Shown here piece by piece: positions 37,373 to 45,737 of a stretch of 64,000 nucleotides of DNA (position 1 is the stretch's first letter; the number at the start of each line of letters is the position of its first letter). The notes below the pieces were generated by a model, which was not told the DNA's origin, did no database searches, and was given only the letters and a program-made list of their open reading frames with translations. Source of the stretch: CALVGQ01 sp031551965. GTDB lineage: Bacteria; Bacillota_I; Bacilli_A; Erysipelotrichales; Erysipelotrichaceae. The position numbers and the translations under genes were made by a program. The DNA lies in the NCBI GenBank assembly GCA_031551965.1, contig JAVBMW010000023.1, forward strand, positions 52,780 through 116,779. Direction: 5' to 3'.

Positions 37373-38485
37373 ATGATTCGTTGTGTTGCTGTTTATCCAC
37401 AGCTAATTACTGAGGAGTCGAAAAATAAGCTTAAAAATTATATTCAATTAGCTAAAAAGTATCATTTCGAAGAAGTTTTTACTTCTATTCATTTGCCAGA
37501 GTTTACCTTAGAAGAACAATTGGATTTTCTAAATGTAATTGCAAAGATTGTTGAAGAAGAACAATTGGATTTAACTGTAGATATTGGTGGCAATTTTATA
37601 AAACAAGTTTTAAGTGAAAGTAAAGCATTGGAAACTTTAAAACAAACACGAATTACATTTTTAAGAATGGATTATGGTTATACGCTTGATCAATTAAAAC
37701 AATTATTTCATCATTTGAATATAAAAGGTTTCGTGATTAACGCTTCAATCTATACTGCTTTAGAATATCAGGAAATCTTTGAGTTCTTTAAAAATTTAGA
37801 TTCAAGTGTAGAAGTAAGAACCTGTCATAATTTCTATTTAAGAGATGAATCTGGTTTAGATCGTTCGTTTGCTTTACAGCAAAAACAGGTTATAGAAAAA
37901 TATAATGTACCGATTTATTATTGTATTCCTACTCATGATTTTCCACGTGGACCTTTGTATTTAGGTTTGCCAACGATTGAAACTCATCGCTATCAGTCTC
38001 TTGAATTTATTTTATTGGATTTATTGTATAACTATGAAGCTAACGCAATTATGATGTCAGATGAATGGATCAATGAAAAACAATTTAGAGTCATTGATGA
38101 TATTCTTAATAGAAGGCCTATAGAAATTCCTGTTGTCTTTGAAGAAAATGCTACAAAAGAGGAAAAAGAGATTGTTTTACAACATCATCATTTCCGTTAT
38201 GATTCAAATCATTACTTACTAAGAAGTCAATCCAGTAGAGAAATGGCAGAATTTGCTACATCAATTCCTGCTCATCCCCCAATCAAAAGAAAAAAAGCTT
38301 CCATTACCATTGATAATGAGTTGTATGGAAGATATAGTGGAGAATTACAAGTAGTATTACAAGATGCAAAGAGTGATGAAAGAATCAATGTAGTTGCCCA
38401 TTTAAAAGATTATAAAGATCTAGAAAAACTACAATATTTTAGAAATGGAATAGATTATATTTTTATTGAAGAGAAATCTTTATGA
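37373..38485 (+). CDS. mupG: 6-phospho-N-acetylmuramidase-like protein (DUF871/MupG)
   Basis: 370 residues. DUF871 hallmarks: TIM-barrel start with FEEVFTSIHLPE, VRTCHNFYLRDESGLD, and RGPLYLGLPTIETHR, followed by a C-terminal cyclophilin-like domain. MupG of S. aureus splits imported MurNAc-6-P-GlcNAc into MurNAc-6-P and GlcNAc. The neighbouring EIIBC and RpiR genes support that role. murQ, the etherase needed for MurNAc-6-P, is not in this window. Confidence 0.85.
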   Translation: MIRCVAVYPQLITEESKNKLKNYIQLAKKYHFEEVFTSIHLPEFTLEEQLDFLNVIAKIVEEEQLDLTVDIGGNFIKQVLSESKALETLKQTRITFLRMDYGYTLDQLKQLFHHLNIKGFVINASIYTALEYQEIFEFFKNLDSSVEVRTCHNFYLRDESGLDRSFALQQKQVIEKYNVPIYYCIPTHDFPRGPLYLGLPTIETHRYQSLEFILLDLLYNYEANAIMMSDEWINEKQFRVIDDILNRRPIEIPVVFEENATKEEKEIVLQHHHFRYDSNHYLLRSQSSREMAEFATSIPAHPPIKRKKASITIDNELYGRYSGELQVVLQDAKSDERINVVAHLKDYKDLEKLQYFRNGIDYIFIEEKSL

Positions 38486-38925
38486 AAATCGAAGAAATTG
38501 TTGAAGTGAAAAAAGAAGATTTCTATCAGTACCTTGTGAAACTTATTTTAAGTGATATTCAAAAAAATTATCCTGATACAAAAGAAAATGATTTATTAGA
38601 TGGATATGAATATATGCGTAAAATTGCTTACAACAACAAAGAAATTGTAATCAATATGAAAGTTGGGCCTCTAATCAAAGATCGTTATTTTGAAGTATCT
38701 TATAGTTCTAATGGCAACTTTAATCGTTATTATTATGATTTAAGAGATTGTGATAAAGGGTGTATCGTTTGTTACTATGAAGAAAATAAACCTGCAAAAG
38801 AGTCGAAATTAAATAATTGGCTTAAACAAAGAAGAGAAAGTATAATCAGACAAAAAGCTGTCAGCTCAATTCACACGATGGAACAAGCCATCATTGAAGA
38901 TATAGGAGGGATGGTATGGAGATAG
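38482..38925 (+). CDS. DUF3284-like small protein
   Basis: 147 residues. The pattern KKEDFYQYLVKLILSDIQ, LLDGYEYMRKI, and YYYDLRDCDKGCIVCYYEE resembles DUF3284 proteins, which are typically found in PTS operons and have a START-like fold. It overlaps mupG by 4 bases and the acetyltransferase by 10, so it belongs to the same operon. Function unknown; assignment by pattern only. Confidence 0.55.
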   Translation: MKIEEIVEVKKEDFYQYLVKLILSDIQKNYPDTKENDLLDGYEYMRKIAYNNKEIVINMKVGPLIKDRYFEVSYSSNGNFNRYYYDLRDCDKGCIVCYYEENKPAKESKLNNWLKQRRESIIRQKAVSSIHTMEQAIIEDIGGMVWR

Positions 38926-39857
38926 TTCACTTTACACAAGAAGATGAATTAGAAGTTGTAGACTTATGGAATAAGACTTGCACTGCAGATCCTATACATA
39001 TTGATATTTTCAGACAAAAACTTTTATATGACGATAATTTTGATTCTAACTTATGCTGGGTAGCAAAACATAACAATCGCGTAGTTGGCTTTATTTGTGC
39101 TACAAAGAGGAAATTTCCATATCTTGAAAGAGGACTAGAACCAGATAAAGGTTGGATCAATATTATTTTTGTGGATCCAGATTTTCAATGTACTGGAATT
39201 GGATCGCAACTTTTAAAAGTTGCAGAAAAGTCACTGATTGATCTTGGCTGTACTAAAATTATTTTGGCGTCTTATTCTCCAGGCTATTTTTTCTGGGGTG
39301 TCGATACTGAAGCGTATAGTAAGTCAATCATATTTTTTACAAAGCATGGATATGATACAATTGATGTTCATTACTCAATGGCTAAAGATTTACATGGCTT
39401 TAAATTATCAGAGGATGTCATAAATAAACAAAAAAAACTTGAAGATAAAGGATTTACATTTAAGCCCTTTGAGTATCAAGACTCATTAGAACTTCTGGAA
39501 TTTGTAAAAAATGAATTTGGTGGTGGCTGGAAAAGAAATTGTTTAATGTCAATGCAACAAAAAGAAGCTGAAAATAGAATCCTTGTGGTAAAAGATAAAT
39601 CCAACAAAATATGTGGATTCGCTCATAGAGGATTAGATAACAACCCTATGAGGTTTGGACCTATTGGTGTTGGTAAAAACTATAGAAATGAAGGACTTGG
39701 ATCCGTGTTGCTTGAACTTGCTGCACTAAATATGGCAAAACGAGGTATTGTCCATATGTTTTTCTTAACTACTGACGAGTTAGCGAAACCATATTACCTT
39801 CGACATGGCTTCTATGTAATTAGAAAAACAATCGCAATGGAAAAAATAATAAAGTGA
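38916..39857 (+). CDS. Tandem GNAT acetyltransferase
   Basis: 313 residues with two GNAT domains: the first has the CoA loop region IFVDPDFQCTGIGSQLL, the second IGVGKNYRNEGLGSVLL. Both contain the Q/RxxGxG/A-type motif, so both may bind acetyl-CoA. Last gene of the MurNAc operon (overlap with the DUF3284-like gene), which suggests acetylation of an amino sugar or wall fragment; not provable from sequence. Confidence 0.8.
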   Translation: MEIVHFTQEDELEVVDLWNKTCTADPIHIDIFRQKLLYDDNFDSNLCWVAKHNNRVVGFICATKRKFPYLERGLEPDKGWINIIFVDPDFQCTGIGSQLLKVAEKSLIDLGCTKIILASYSPGYFFWGVDTEAYSKSIIFFTKHGYDTIDVHYSMAKDLHGFKLSEDVINKQKKLEDKGFTFKPFEYQDSLELLEFVKNEFGGGWKRNCLMSMQQKEAENRILVVKDKSNKICGFAHRGLDNNPMRFGPIGVGKNYRNEGLGSVLLELAALNMAKRGIVHMFFLTTDELAKPYYLRHGFYVIRKTIAMEKIIK

Positions 39858-39881
39858 GAGTTTAAAATTCTCATTTTTTTT
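39851..39881 (+). terminator. Terminator of the MurNAc operon
   Basis: AAAGTGAGA (39851-39859) pairs with TCTCATTTT (39869-39877), within an eight-T run ending at 39881. Confidence 0.85.
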
Positions 39882-39894
39882 CATACTATCTAAT

Positions 39895-40680
39895 ATGAAA
39901 GAAAAAATAATAAAAACATATCATCTATTTAATTCCTTAGAGGGAAGTTTATTTCGTTACTCTTTAAGTTATACCTTATTGCTAGCACTGTTTCCAGGAT
40001 TGACAGCGATCATTATGTTGTACCAGGCATCCTTGCTCGATACAAAACCACTTTTAGATTTTGTTTATAAATATTTACCCTATGAGCTTGTATCGCCTTT
40101 TGTACAGTATCTTTTCAATAAAGGTGACTCCACATATTGGTCAATGATTTTTTCTTTTCTTGTGGCAGGATATGTAGCAAGTCAATGTGTTTATTCATTT
40201 TTACTATTTAGTGCAGATCATGAAAACTATGAAACAAGAAATATATTTATTCGAATTAAAGCAGTAATCTTATTTTTTCTATACATTTTAACTTTTTTGA
40301 TTTTTGCGATTGGAGCCTATTTATTTTCTGATTTATTAAATGTAATTGTCATAATTGGTATTTTTACATTGTTAAATTTCTTCTATAAAAGTCTATCCTT
40401 TCAAAAAAGAGGTAAATTATTTGGTTTATTAGGAGCAGGATTCAGCACTTTATCGATTAGCTTAGTAGGGTCACTATTTTTTGTGATCGTAAAACGATTT
40501 ACTAATTATGAAAGTGTTTATGGTCCTTTGTCTAGTTTGATGGTTTTATTCTTATCAATTTATGTAATAGCGAATCTTATCTTTTTTGGTTATTGTTTAA
40601 ACTTGAATTTTTATCCTCAAAGTAAAAAAATCATTTATAAACATCAAAGAATAAGCAAGTATTTAAAAATGAGGCACTGA
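39895..40680 (+). CDS. YihY/BrkB-family membrane protein
   Basis: 261 residues with about six membrane helices; SYTLLLALFPGLTAIIML and VYGPLSSLMVLFLSIYVIANLIFFGYCLN are the family's conserved ends. The protein is likely an inner-membrane permease-like factor of unknown role. There is no ribosome binding site ahead of ATG 39895, which comes only 14 bases after a T-run terminator, so the mRNA may be nearly leaderless. Confidence 0.88.
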   Translation: MKEKIIKTYHLFNSLEGSLFRYSLSYTLLLALFPGLTAIIMLYQASLLDTKPLLDFVYKYLPYELVSPFVQYLFNKGDSTYWSMIFSFLVAGYVASQCVYSFLLFSADHENYETRNIFIRIKAVILFFLYILTFLIFAIGAYLFSDLLNVIVIIGIFTLLNFFYKSLSFQKRGKLFGLLGAGFSTLSISLVGSLFFVIVKRFTNYESVYGPLSSLMVLFLSIYVIANLIFFGYCLNLNFYPQSKKIIYKHQRISKYLKMRH

Positions 40681-40695
40681 TCTAGTACCTCATTT
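40667..40695. terminator. Bidirectional terminator between convergent genes
   Basis: AAATGAGG (40667-40674) pairs with CCTCATTT (40688-40695) across a 13-base loop, overlapping the YihY stop and just before the end of the Asp-rich gene. Confidence 0.7.
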
Positions 40696-40699
40696 CATT

Positions 40700-41542
40700 C
40701 TATTTGTATTTTTTTATGATTTTTAAACTTGTTGTCGTTGTTTTGTGGACTCCACATTCGCAATCTTCGTCTTTTGTGCATGTCTTTTCGAAAATTTTAC
40801 AAACTACTTTACCACAATTTGGTATTGGGCGTTCGCACTTTTCGTAACATTCGCACTTGCAATCGTCGCGGTCACGATCATCACAATCATCATTATGATG
40901 GTTTCTAGGATAGTCATCGTAACATCCATCATCATAGTGATCATCATTATAATCGTAATCATCATTGTAGTCATCTTCATAAGTTTGATTATCTCTGTGA
41001 TTTCTTAAAATATCGTTGTAGTTGTCATCATAGTTATAGTTTTGGTAGTCATTGTGATGCTTTTCATGACAATCATCACAATGTCGATCATCAAAACTTC
41101 TGTTGTCATAGTTTAGATTATCATTTCCAAATTCATAATTACGATTGTTTTCGTAATCCATGTTTGGATTAAAGTTATGATCAACATAGTTTGGATCATC
41201 AAATTGATTGTAGTCGTATTCATCATAAAATCGATCATCTCGATAATTATCAATGTAATCATCTTGATAATTGCTTAGATTATCCTTGCGATAAAATTCA
41301 TCACTATTATAATCATAACGATCTTGAGTATAGTTATTGTTGTAGTCATATGGATAGTCATCAAAATCAGGTTTTAAACTATTGCATGAGTTGTTTTGAC
41401 AGCATTGAGTATTACCATTACAATCAGCTTGACAGCAATTGTAATAGGAAGAAGGATCATTTTGGTTCACTCTTGTAGGGTGATCCCATCCATCTTCGTA
41501 GCGTGTGCATTTTTGAGTGCATGTAAATTTCAAATCGCTCAT
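40700..41542 (-). CDS. Asp/Asn/Tyr-rich low-complexity protein with Cys-rich ends
   Basis: 280 residues; AGGAGG 8 bases before ATG 41542. The N-terminal 55 residues carry nine Cys in pairs (CTQKC, CCQADC, QCCQ). Residues about 58-215 are almost only Asp, Asn, Tyr, Arg and His with YDYN/DDY-like units and no true tandem repeat. The C-terminal part has CKCECYEKC and CECG. No signal peptide or membrane segment. A spore-coat, surface or metal-binding role would fit such composition; no family is recognised. The gene faces a wall-hydrolase gene across a shared promoter region. Confidence 0.7.
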   Translation of the reverse strand: MSDLKFTCTQKCTRYEDGWDHPTRVNQNDPSSYYNCCQADCNGNTQCCQNNSCNSLKPDFDDYPYDYNNNYTQDRYDYNSDEFYRKDNLSNYQDDYIDNYRDDRFYDEYDYNQFDDPNYVDHNFNPNMDYENNRNYEFGNDNLNYDNRSFDDRHCDDCHEKHHNDYQNYNYDDNYNDILRNHRDNQTYEDDYNDDYDYNDDHYDDGCYDDYPRNHHNDDCDDRDRDDCKCECYEKCERPIPNCGKVVCKIFEKTCTKDEDCECGVHKTTTTSLKIIKKYK

Positions 41543-41683
41543 CGTTTTTACCTCCTTAGTTCAATACAGTTTATTCAATGCACTAAAATGAGTGACACTT
41601 AACTATTAAATAAATATAGAAATAGACGATTGCATAAGACATAAAAGATATCTGTACATAAAATACTTTGAAAGGAGAATTTT

Positions 41684-42370
41684 ATGGCAAAGATTCTTGT
41701 TTATGATGAAGCAACAAATACAATGTTTACTTATACTCGAGCAGAAACAGACCCAATGCCTTATTCAACAGGGAGAACATTATTAGTAAGAGAGTTTAGG
41801 GGGTCAAGTACAGCTAATGTTTTGTGGACCACAACTAGAGCGATGGAAGCATGGAATGCGACAAGAAGAACTTATGCAAGTTCAATACCAGTAGGTTATG
41901 CATTTAAACGTATTTGGGAAGGTGGACATGGCCAAATTTCACAACATTATGCAGGAGTTGCGCTCGATGTAGGTCAAACATTAACTCAAACTCAACGAAA
42001 TCGGATTTGGAATACCGCCAATTCACTAGGAGTATGGGGTTATGTTGAACCTCTATCGCTTACACCTACCTGGGTTCATATGGACAGACGATATGGAACA
42101 CCAGCTTGTGGAGGGACAAGTGGATACCCTACCGTTAGAAATGGCAGTAGAGGTACGTATGTACTGATTTTACAGGATGCTTTAAATGCATTGGGGTACC
42201 CAGCAGGATCACTAGATGGATTATTTGGGAATAACACTTATAATGCGCTTCGTCAGTTCCAAAGTTCCAATGGTTTATCAGTGGATGGAGTATGTGGATG
42301 TAATACTTGGAGAAGGATCACTTCAGAAGTAGTTGGCATCGGTCGCACAAGTACAGTAGTTGATTACTAA
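41684..42370 (+). CDS. M15A-type peptidase with C-terminal peptidoglycan-binding domain
   Basis: 228 residues. The peptidase half (to about residue 145) has ISQHYAGVALDVG with the zinc His and Asp, and PTWVHMDRRYG with the second His; the C-terminal half is a PG_binding_1 domain (YVLILQDALNALGYPAGSLDG...). It should trim peptide cross-links in the wall. There is no signal peptide; release by lysis, a holin or during sporulation is possible. A strong GAAAGGAG precedes the ATG. Confidence 0.85.
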   Translation: MAKILVYDEATNTMFTYTRAETDPMPYSTGRTLLVREFRGSSTANVLWTTTRAMEAWNATRRTYASSIPVGYAFKRIWEGGHGQISQHYAGVALDVGQTLTQTQRNRIWNTANSLGVWGYVEPLSLTPTWVHMDRRYGTPACGGTSGYPTVRNGSRGTYVLILQDALNALGYPAGSLDGLFGNNTYNALRQFQSSNGLSVDGVCGCNTWRRITSEVVGIGRTSTVVDY

Positions 42371-42372
42371 TT

Positions 42373-42399
42373 AAGTCACAACGCGTTTGTGGCTTTTTT
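42373..42399 (+). terminator. Terminator of the M15 peptidase gene
   Basis: AAGTCACAA (42373-42381) pairs with TTGTGGCTT (42387-42395), loop CGCGT, then T to 42399. Confidence 0.85.
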
Positions 42400-42544
42400 C
42401 ATAAACATTTAAAAAAACTCTGCGATTTATGCTACAGATCAGTCAAAAAATAGATGAATCCTGAAACATGGAAGCGTTTAGTATTATTTTTAATGCTTTT
42501 TAATAAAAACAGTTTATAATAATATTTAAATGTGGAGGATAATT

Positions 42545-43921
42545 ATGAAAACAGTTTGGGAAAAGTATGATGACAATCAAATGAAAGCATGCTTCGATTT
42601 TAATGAAGGGTACAAAAAATATATTTCAGTGGCTAAAACTGAAAGAGAATGCGTAGATGAAAGCGTAAAGATCGCTGAAGCAGCTGGATATTTAAATATT
42701 GAATATTATATTAGTGGTCAAAGAAAATTAGAAGTTGGAAGTAAATTGTATGCTACAAACATGGGGAAAAATATTTGTTTGTTTGTAGTAGGAAAAGAAC
42801 CGATCGTAAAAGGGATGAATATTTTAGGCGCTCATGTGGACTCGCCTCGTTTAGATATTAAACAAAATCCACTTTATGAAGATAATGGACTTGTACTTAT
42901 GGATACTCATTATTATGGTGGTGTAAAAAAATATCAATGGGTAGCAACGCCAATGGCACTTCATGGAGTAGTATGTAAAAAAGATGGTACTGTTGTCAAT
43001 GTAAATATTGGTGAAAAAGATACTGATCCAGTCATTGGAATCAGTGATTTATTGATTCACTTATCTGCTGATCAAATGAAGAAAACCGGAGGTACTGTTG
43101 TTGAAGGTGAAGATTTAAATGTATTGGTAGGAAGTATTCCAAGTAAAACTGCTGAAAAAGATAAAGTTAAAGCTGCAATCCTTGATATATTAAAAGAAAC
43201 ATACGATATTGAAGAAAAAGATTTCATCAGTGCAGAACTTGAAATCGTTCCAGCTGGTATCGCTCGTGATTATGGCTTGGATCGCAGTTTAATTGCGGGA
43301 TATGGTCACGATGATCGTGCTTGTGCATATACATCTTTAATGGCGACATTAGATATGGAAACGCCAGATAAAACAAGCTGTTGCATTTTAGTTGATAAAG
43401 AAGAAGTAGGAAGCAATGGTGCAACAGGAATGCATTCTCGTTTCTTTGAGAATGTAATTGCGGAACTGATCGCTTGTCAGGAAGATTACAGTGATTTAAA
43501 GCTTAGAAGAGCACTTCAAAATTCTAAAATGCTTTCAAGTGATGTTAGTGCAGGTTATGATCCTAATTATCCTTCAGTTAACGAAATGAAGAATACTGCA
43601 TTTTTAGGAAATGGTTTGTGTTTCAATAAATATACTGGTTCTCGTGGTAAAGGTGGTTGCAATGATGCCAATCCTGAATTCATCGCAGAATGCCGTAAAG
43701 TTATGGATGATGCCGATGTTCAATTCCAAACTGCAGAACTTGGGCGTGTTGATCAAGGTGGTGGCGGAACTATCGCTTATATCCTTGCGAATTTAAATAT
43801 GCAAGTACTGGATGCAGGAATTGCAGTTCAAAATATGCATGCTCCATGGGAAATCGTTTCAAAAGCAGATGTTTATGAAGCTTATCGTGGATATGTTGCA
43901 TTCTTAAAAAATATCAAATAA
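42545..43921 (+). CDS. M18-family aminopeptidase
   Basis: 458 residues from ATG 42545; GGAGG at 42533-42537 rules out the in-frame ATG at 42530. Metal ligands in GAHVDSPRLD, VDKEEVGSNGATG and the later HAPWE; GHDDRACAYTSL is the family's central motif. A cytoplasmic dodecameric enzyme that removes N-terminal acidic or other residues from peptides. Confidence 0.93.
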   Translation: MKTVWEKYDDNQMKACFDFNEGYKKYISVAKTERECVDESVKIAEAAGYLNIEYYISGQRKLEVGSKLYATNMGKNICLFVVGKEPIVKGMNILGAHVDSPRLDIKQNPLYEDNGLVLMDTHYYGGVKKYQWVATPMALHGVVCKKDGTVVNVNIGEKDTDPVIGISDLLIHLSADQMKKTGGTVVEGEDLNVLVGSIPSKTAEKDKVKAAILDILKETYDIEEKDFISAELEIVPAGIARDYGLDRSLIAGYGHDDRACAYTSLMATLDMETPDKTSCCILVDKEEVGSNGATGMHSRFFENVIAELIACQEDYSDLKLRRALQNSKMLSSDVSAGYDPNYPSVNEMKNTAFLGNGLCFNKYTGSRGKGGCNDANPEFIAECRKVMDDADVQFQTAELGRVDQGGGGTIAYILANLNMQVLDAGIAVQNMHAPWEIVSKADVYEAYRGYVAFLKNIK

Positions 43922-43926
43922 AACAG

Positions 43927-43946
43927 GGCAGTCAAACTGCCTTTTT
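43927..43946 (+). terminator. Terminator of the M18 aminopeptidase gene
   Basis: GGCAG (43927-43931), loop TCAAA, CTGCC (43937-43941), five T. A GGAGG for the next gene follows at once, so read-through could express it. Confidence 0.75.
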
Positions 43947-43956
43947 AGGAGGATTT

Positions 43957-44577
43957 ATGAAAAAACCAATGATTCAAGAACCATTAGAAGAAATAAAAAA
44001 ATTTGTTCAAAATGAAGATCAAAGATATTTTGATTTAATGATTGAGGAAATTGAAATCAAAGATAAAATTGAAGGTTTAGTTGAATTTAATGGATGCATC
44101 TTTAAAAAAGTTGATTTTTCAGCAATTAATATTGAGAGGGCAACCTTTATTGATTGTCACTTTATTTCATGTGATTTTTCAAATACTAATTGTAGCGAAT
44201 CAACTTTAAGAAGAGTGGAGATTGATCATTGCAACTGCGTTGGTATAGATATGTGTAAATCAGGAATTCATGATGTTAAACTTATTGATTGTAATTTCCG
44301 CTATTCAAACATTGCGGGCAGTTTAGTTAAAGATTGCAGTTTTAGTCGTACTCAATTCAATGAATCTTGTTTTAATGACTGTAAATTTAATGAAGTTGAA
44401 ATCAATGAATGCAATTTTATGCAATCAGAATTTTTACATGCTCCTTTGAAAGATTTAGATTTTAGTACAAGTAATATTGAAGGAATTGCTTTATCTGGTT
44501 CTGAATTAAAGGGGATAATTGTAAGTGAAATGCAGGCATTATCATTATCGAAAGTACTAGGGATAATAATTAAGTAA
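43957..44577 (+). CDS. Pentapeptide-repeat protein
   Basis: 206 residues. From about residue 45 the pattern A(D/N)Lxx-like with central F/L repeats every five residues (FKKVDFSAINIERATFIDCH). This forms a right-handed beta-helix. Members such as Qnr and MfpA mimic DNA and protect gyrase; others have unknown roles. GGAGG precedes the ATG. Confidence 0.85.
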   Translation: MKKPMIQEPLEEIKKFVQNEDQRYFDLMIEEIEIKDKIEGLVEFNGCIFKKVDFSAINIERATFIDCHFISCDFSNTNCSESTLRRVEIDHCNCVGIDMCKSGIHDVKLIDCNFRYSNIAGSLVKDCSFSRTQFNESCFNDCKFNEVEINECNFMQSEFLHAPLKDLDFSTSNIEGIALSGSELKGIIVSEMQALSLSKVLGIIIK

Positions 44578-44601
44578 CATTCACCAAAACTTCACAGAAT
44601 A

Positions 44602-44633
44602 GCCATAATTCAAACACACACTTATTCTATACT
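44602..44633 (+). promoter_or_regulatory. Promoter of tandem sRNA copy 1
   Basis: TATACT (44628-44633). The 26 bases upstream match the region before copy 2 nearly base for base (GCCAT at 44602-44606, then AATT, AACACA, ACT) although no canonical -35 box is present; the conserved block may bind an activator. Confidence 0.6.
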
Positions 44634-44639
44634 GTAATC

Positions 44640-44712
44640 ATCAAAGGAAACTTTGATAAATTTCTTTCCCCCCGTTGAATTATAAAGAAGCTCGTTAAAT
44701 CGAGTTTTTTTA
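44640..44712 (+). ncRNA. Probable small RNA, tandem copy 1
   Basis: A 5' hairpin ATCAAAG / CTTTGAT (44640-44646 and 44651-44657) with a GAAA tetraloop, a pyrimidine stretch with six C (44668-44673), and a terminator stem (CTCG 44691-44694 with CGAG 44701-44704, extended by A-T pairs) followed by a long T-run. About 73 nt. The C-run is complementary to Shine-Dalgarno sequences, as in RsaE and LhrC-type regulators. No ORF explains it; the same design recurs 138 bases downstream. Confidence 0.7.
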
Positions 44713-44739
44713 TTTTTTTCACAAAACCAACACATTGCT

Positions 44740-44771
44740 GCCATTAATTTAACACAAACTATCGTTATAAT
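44740..44771 (+). promoter_or_regulatory. Promoter of tandem sRNA copy 2
   Basis: TATAAT (44766-44771), with the same GCCAT...AATT...AACACA...ACT block as copy 1, at identical spacing (both elements 138 bases apart). Confidence 0.6.
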
Positions 44772-44777
44772 TAAATC

Positions 44778-44844
44778 ATCAAAGGATACTTTGATTATCT
44801 TTCCCCCGTTAAAGAAAATAAAAGAGCGCGCTAAGCGTTTTTTT
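44778..44844 (+). ncRNA. Probable small RNA, tandem copy 2
   Basis: Hairpin ATCAAAG / CTTTGAT (44778-44784 and 44789-44795) with GATA loop, five C (44803-44807) followed by GTT as in copy 1, and a terminator stem (CGC 44827-44829 with GCG 44835-44837, extended by G-U and A-T pairs) with seven T. The hairpin, C-tract and promoter are conserved, while linker and terminator sequences differ, which is what selection on an RNA would leave. Confidence 0.7.
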
Positions 44845-44876
44845 ATGTCATAATTAAAAAAAGGAAGAATAAAAAT

Positions 44877-45353
44877 ATGAGAAGAAAAGAAAGAGAAGTT
44901 ACTGAGCAAACGGAAATAAGCAGAATCATTCAAGAGGCAAAGTCATGTCACTTAGCAATGTTTGATGGAGATTATCCTTATTTAGTACCACTTAGTTATG
45001 GGTATGATTTTTATGATGAGGATAATTTAACTTTATATTTTCATAGCGCCATAGAAGGTAAAAAGTTAGATTGCTTAAGAAAAAATAATAAAATAGCTTT
45101 TGAAATTACATCTTATGAACAATTCGCCGATGCCCCAGTTGCAAGTCATACGACAATGAAATATGAATGTGTAATGGGAACAGGGGATGTCATATTCTTA
45201 ACAGATTTATCTGATAGACAAATCGCATTGAGTCGCATTTTGGAACATTATAAAGGAATTAAGATTAAATGGGCTAATGATGAAAAGCTATTCTCCAATG
45301 TGGTTTGTTTCAAAGTAAAAGTGAAGTCATTAACGGCAAAAGTGAATCGTTAG
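44877..45353 (+). CDS. Pyridoxamine 5'-phosphate oxidase-family (Nim-like) flavoprotein
   Basis: 158 residues, split-barrel FMN-binding fold: ISRIIQEAKSCHLAMFDGDYPYLVPLSYGY and FHSAIEGKKLDCL are the usual contacts. Relatives reduce nitro compounds or bind heme; the family cannot be narrowed. AAGGAAG precedes the ATG, which follows the sRNA terminator. Confidence 0.85.
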   Translation: MRRKEREVTEQTEISRIIQEAKSCHLAMFDGDYPYLVPLSYGYDFYDEDNLTLYFHSAIEGKKLDCLRKNNKIAFEITSYEQFADAPVASHTTMKYECVMGTGDVIFLTDLSDRQIALSRILEHYKGIKIKWANDEKLFSNVVCFKVKVKSLTAKVNR

Positions 45354-45403
45354 AATAATTATATCTTTATGAGCATAGAGTATATCAAAAAGAGGGTTAT
45401 TCT

Positions 45404-45682
45404 ATGGAAAGTATATTAGCGTTTATTGATCATTTACTGATGGGAAATGGAATTATTATTTCCGTCGCAACTTATGTGATTGCTGAAATTATTAAATCAA
45501 TCGCTCCTGGTTTAAAACGATTCATCCCACTTGTTGGAGCGAGCTTAGGAATATTGTTAGCGTTGATTGTACCTAATCTATTTCCAGATACCGATATTGT
45601 AAGCACAGTTATTATAGGGATGACACTTGGTTGGTCTTCAACTGGTGTGTATGAAACTATTAAAGGTGTTACAAGGTCATGA
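45404..45682 (+). CDS. Phage holin-family small membrane protein
   Basis: 92 residues with two or three hydrophobic helices (IISVATYVIAEIIKSI; FIPLVGASLGILLALIVPN; TVIIGMTLGWSSTGVYE). Matches phage-type holins that accompany endolysins, but no phage genes surround it, so it appears to be an orphan or domesticated gene. GAGGG precedes the ATG. Confidence 0.75.
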   Translation: MESILAFIDHLLMGNGIIISVATYVIAEIIKSIAPGLKRFIPLVGASLGILLALIVPNLFPDTDIVSTVIIGMTLGWSSTGVYETIKGVTRS

Positions 45683-45737
45683 CTTATTTTTATAATTTTT
45701 GTAAATAATCATATACTAATTTCAAGGTGGTGAAATT

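Noticed and set aside
40745..41478. Plus-strand ORFs of 87 and 95 codons opposite the Asp/Asn/Tyr-rich gene
   Set aside because: They mirror the GAT/AAT/TAT bias (Ile/Val-rich or His-rich shadows) and lack ribosome binding sites.
44622..44933. 103-codon minus-strand ORF over the sRNA copies
   Set aside because: It runs through the repeated hairpins and terminators, has no ribosome binding site and repeats its own sequence only because the RNAs are duplicated.
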